Source: Asterias rubens
Lineage: Eukaryota > Echinodermata > Asteroidea > Forcipulatida > Asteriidae
NCBI RefSeq assembly: GCF_902459465.1
Contig: NC_047068.1
Location: 5,270,001 to 5,334,000, forward strand
Direction of reading: 5' to 3'
Length of the DNA stretch: 64,000 nt
The position numbers and the translations under genes are program-made. Below, in pieces: positions 60,155 to 64,000 of this stretch. Position 1 is the first letter of the stretch. The number at the start of each line of letters is the position of its first letter. The notes under the pieces were generated by a model. It was not told where the DNA came from and searched no databases. It saw nothing but the letters and a program-made list of their open reading frames with translations.

Positions 60155-61383
60155 GTGTTTATTTCCCATCCGGGGGACAGAATCTCCGTGAGACCGATTA
60201 CAGATTTCATTTCCCTAGGACATCGACATTGGCATACAATGTTCAAATCACAACCTGGGCATAAATTTCACCCCGCATTGGTCCAGAGGTATAAACATCA
60301 CACAACCATAAATATGAATCATTCTATTCAAATTCAACTTGAACGAACAGCATGAATATAAACGGAAAGTGGTAGACAGTGCAACAGGCGACTTATTAGG
60401 AGTTGTAGAACGAAAAAGAAAAATCCGTCGGCGGCTCCCTTGGAGGGCTTTAAAAGACAAACACACAACTTTTTCCGTAAATCAAAGGTTTTGCCTTCCT
60501 TTATGAACTAAAAAAATTTCCAATGTTGTTCCCTTGGGGTTGTTGACCTTCCCCCAACCTATAACAAATTGTGAAAAGAAAATGAAATTAAGCTGTCTGA
60601 AAATATTATGTTTGGTTTGTTTTCAAGAAGAGTTTGGGGGTAATTTTATTTGAATATTTTTGAATGTTTTAGCAATATTTACAATGGTGGCTACTGGAGC
60701 TTTGTGGTGCACCCTCCAACAACATGAGTGCGCCCTCTCGTGGTGTGTAAACTATTGTTCTTTGCTTTTATACACACAATACAATCATAGTGTCATGCGT
60801 CAATAAAGAGGAACCCAATTAATTGTTTTTATAAATAAACCAACAAACATTGTCCACTGTTTATCGTCAGTGTTGTCATGTAAACCGAAGTATCCATCGC
60901 AAAGACTTCAACTTCAACAGCAGATTTGGTCTGACATCTGTTAGTTTCAAAATGTTGACACAAACAAAAAATGAGAAAATAGAATTACTGTTGCAAACTG
61001 CTAACCAACCAAAGGGACCTCTAGTATAAATGCAAATAATAGTTAATTTATGTTTCGACCCTGGCAGAGATTTCTCGAAGTCTAAAAATAAACAATGATT
61101 TTTTTAAAGAAATAACCGACTAACAAAAACCGGAACCTGAACATTTGAAAGAATAATTTTGTATTTTTCATTTTGATGCAATTTCACTCAAAGCATTCAC
61201 AACTTCACAACCAGATTTTAAATAAATACCTTTACTTTATTATGTGTGTATTTTACCATCATATTTTTCCAAGTCAAACTCCAATCTGTAGTCAGATTGA
61301 TAAACAAAATAATAGAAACACCGGGCTCCTCCTAGCCAACAGATCAAATCGCCATTGGGGATAAGAATAAACTATTGCTTTTG
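60155..61383. other. Intergenic, no gene seen
   Basis: No supported ORF or RNA gene. Confidence 0.4.
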
Positions 61384-61854
61384 TAAACTTTTATGTGAAA
61401 CCATAAGTAATAAATCTTGGGGAGTGTTGCCTCTAAAAAGAGCCATTTGGTCTCTCCATCTTGGGGAGTGTTGCCTCTAAAAAGAGCCATTTGGTCTCTC
61501 CATCTTGGGGAGTGTTGCCTCTAAAAAGAGCCATTTGGTCTCTCCATCTTGGGGAGTGTTGCCTCTAAAAAGAGCCATTTGGTCTCTCCATCTTGGGGAG
61601 TGTTGCCTCTAAGAAAAGCCATTTGGTCTCTCCATCTTGGGGAGTGTTGCCTCTAAAAAGAGCCATTTGGTCTCTCCATCTTGGGGAGTGTTGCCTCTAA
61701 AAAGAGCCATTTGGTCTCTCCATCTTGGGGAGTGTTGCCTCTAAAAAGAGCCATTTGGTCTCTCCATTTCGTACAGTACTCTCTATCTCTTCTTCAGGAG
61801 AAAGCTCGTCTTCCCTCAAAAGAGAATTATAACATGGTTGTACCCGCAAGTTTA
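61384..61854. mobile_element. Fold-back element FB1 with expanded left arm
   Basis: The right end, CATGGTTGTACCCGCAAGTTTA, and the CTTCAGGAGAAA centre match FB1. The left arm contains eight copies of a 44-base unit. Confidence 0.7.
61416..61769. repeat. 44-bp tandem repeat, eight copies
   Basis: The unit contains GGGGAGTGTTGCCTC and GAGCCATTTGGTCTC. Copies are identical except one with AAGAAAAGCC. The unit is the segment found once in FB1 at 29405 (GGGAGTGTTGGCTC ... TTTGGTCTT). Confidence 0.95.
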
Positions 61855-63359
61855 CCATTGTTTAAAGTTTTTGATGTCATCCTTCACATGCAGAACCTCA
61901 AACATCACTTATTGTGGATAAGTTCATTTTCGACAAATGGAGATGAGATTCCGTTAGTTATAATTGGCAAAAGACTTTAACATTACGCTAAAATTTGTGC
62001 AACAGCATAATCTAATTGCGTTAAAAAAAAATCGACGTGACGCCTGAGGTAAATGATTGAGGTAAACACTTATCCCGCTTCTTAAAGAAGTCGATTACGA
62101 AAACATTGCAATGTGTCTTCATTGAAGAACTTGAACATGAAATGACAAGAAACTAGAATTCTACTGATTTGCTGACTATAGTTCTTATTAATATCCAGGA
62201 AAATGCCGAGTGAAGTAAGATGTCTATTTCCACATCTTTCAAATCTTGAAATAATATGACATAACCACATAATCAACATGCATTACTGTTCTGAAACTTT
62301 GCATCATGTAAAACCCCAATTCAAGATTACGTTTCTTACAATCCTTGGTATTGAGAAGAATCGGTGGTGAGGTTAGTCTTGACATTATAAACAGTCTTCA
62401 TGAGACAAGTCTGAAATAGACATGAGGGTTGAGGACATTATATACTTCGCAGAAGATATATCAGATTAACAACTCTATATGGTAAAGGTTTTCTCGGAAA
62501 ATTCCAGCAAAAATACATTCAATTTCATAATGCGCATTCAAACTCACACATTTCCCCCATCCACTCAAATTCAGGTTTTTACTCCAATAATGCAATAAAT
62601 TAATTGTTTGTTTTTCGTGCAGACATGATTTCATTTTTCTCATTCAGATTCGCTTCAGTCATTCTTCATTTATATGAATTCCTATAAGAATTCAAAACTT
62701 CAGTTTGATCATTCCCAAATTGAATTTATACGAACTATTTTCACTTGATAATGATGAAATTGAATGGACGACCAGCTCTTGCTGTTGGCATTTTTACGAA
62801 ATTGAATTAGGCTTGCGGCCAAGTGAAATTGAATGACCTTATGTTGACAACTGCTAAATTGGTGAAATTGAATCACTCCTGTTGACTGCTGCAAATTGAT
62901 TCCACGGAGCATTAATTTTCAAACGAAATGAGCCGGGTGATAAACTGAATGAATTTTGGCAATAATTACATCATAGGCAGTACTTGCCTTTTACTTTCTA
63001 GTGACTGGCCAGCAGGACCAGTCAGTTTGTCATATCACTTGTCTGGCAGTTTTGTTTTACTAGTCCATCATTTCATATTTAATAGAGGTGCTTTTCAACG
63101 CTGAACCAGCCAGCCGAACCACCTGGAGTGAATTTTGACTCGACTTGCATTCGGCCAGCAGACCATACGTGAGAATAGCTGCTTACAGATCATTCACAAT
63201 AACTGTTGCAGTGTGCATGTGTAATCAAACTGTTGTGTACGGAAATCAATTTGTGAACTGACGCTCACATTATTTTGTTAACTCATTATAAACGCGGATT
63301 TATCTATTTACAGCACTTGGCTATGTTAGTATATATAGTTTGTTAATTTGATTAATTAA
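61855..63359. other. Intergenic, no gene seen
   Basis: GAAATTGAAT-type words repeat loosely at 62755-62900. Nothing else supported. Confidence 0.4.
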
Positions 63360-63923
63360 CTACACGAATGTGTACTTTCTCTGGTGTAATTTCTTAGGGT
63401 TACACGTCATACCGTCAAGCCAACCTGAGACACCCGATGAGGATTTCAATCTATTGGCACTACGAGCAATCAGTTGCTCAACAGCCATCATATCACTCTT
63501 AGATCTCGTCAAATTAAACAGTTCATTAGTAGTCCTGATTGAATCAGATGCACCTGGTTTATTGACAGAGGTTTTGTGACCATTTAAGCGGTTTCTGGTC
63601 TCGTTTTGCTGAATTACATTCGTGTTTTGGTCCATGATAACGTGGGGAAACTTGCGGTAGTAAAAGTTCCCGTTGTTGGGTTGCAGAGTCGCCTTCTTCG
63701 TGGAGATGATGAGGCGAGAGCTGCCAAGGAGCTGGCCGTTTTCATCACCTGGAGACCAATCCCCTGATCCTGTCTTGGACGTCTTGCCGATATAAGACGA
63801 TGCGTCTAGAGTGGTTTTAGAGCGGGGTGTCAGTAGACTGGTAAGGGGCACGGGTAGATCACAGGATGTCTTCTCTCGTTGCATTACATGAGGATGTTTG
63901 ATGTTTGGAATCTTCGGTAACAT
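63360..63923 (-). CDS. Uncharacterised intronless ORF, probably open past window edge
   Basis: From the first Met at 63923 it encodes 187 residues, but the frame is open upstream to the window edge (…RELNRDIPGSQRNRF before the Met), so the N-terminus may lie outside. Polar, Ser/Thr/Asn/Lys-rich, with no signal peptide or Cys motif. The C-terminal part FNLTRSKSDMMAVEQL may form a short helix, and the chain ends KYTFV. Not recognised. It resembles the other ORFs of the cluster in composition and lack of introns. Confidence 0.55.
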   Translation of the reverse strand: MLPKIPNIKHPHVMQREKTSCDLPVPLTSLLTPRSKTTLDASSYIGKTSKTGSGDWSPGDENGQLLGSSRLIISTKKATLQPNNGNFYYRKFPHVIMDQNTNVIQQNETRNRLNGHKTSVNKPGASDSIRTTNELFNLTRSKSDMMAVEQLIARSANRLKSSSGVSGWLDGMTCNPKKLHQRKYTFV

Positions 63924-64000
63924 GATGGCTTTTTGAAATCGGTTGCGTTGACTACCGGGAATATCCCTGTTGAGCTCACGAATCCCTGGTAGTTTGTCGC

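Overview
This is eukaryotic genomic DNA from a marine invertebrate, most likely an echinoderm and probably a sea star. The evidence is a split-exon single-domain C-type lectin gene with degraded paralogues, Penelope-like and APE-type retroelement remnants, and many short TTAA-flanked elements. The taxon is inferred from family resemblance and was not checked by search. There are no bacterial-style operons, no CRISPR array and no rRNA gene.

Region 1 (1-18.9 kb) is a duplicated lectin locus. Each unit runs: tail of a Penelope-like element (PLE), a 63-bp minisatellite carrying CCCTAA telomere-like words, a conserved upstream region, lectin exon 1, an intron, and lectin exon 2. The first unit holds an apparently intact lectin gene (4168-4474 joined to 5164-5381). 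The second and third form a very recent 1.39-kb tandem duplication, and their first coding exon is broken by a repeat insertion. Between them, at 7.1-11.3 kb, lies a composite retroelement: PLE GIY-YIG ends, then a LINE-type APE endonuclease ORF, then PLE reverse transcriptase and GIY-YIG pieces in several frames.

Region 2 (18.9-27 kb) is gene-poor and full of dispersed repeats, including TTAA elements, a degenerate tandem block, a tRNA-like SINE head and a fourth PLE tail with no expanded minisatellite.

Region 3 (27-64 kb) holds six long ORFs with no visible introns in their coding parts, at 27.3, 34.9, 42.4, 50.5, 56.3 and 63.4 kb, on both strands. They encode Ser/Arg/Asn-rich, probably disordered proteins that I do not recognise. 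Two share a C-terminal cysteine motif with identical spacing (DCPxC followed by YGxICPPN[ST]P). A third has split versions of it and ends in DCPPNTPIPE. This looks like an uncharacterised, locally duplicated gene family. The spacers hold fold-back elements, TTAA elements (one nested inside a fold-back element), a tRNA-derived SINE and several tandem repeats.

The items most worth follow-up are the cysteine-tailed ORF cluster, the APE-endonuclease/PLE composite, the C-rich telomere-like minisatellite on PLE tails, and the natural empty/filled site pair for a TTAA element.
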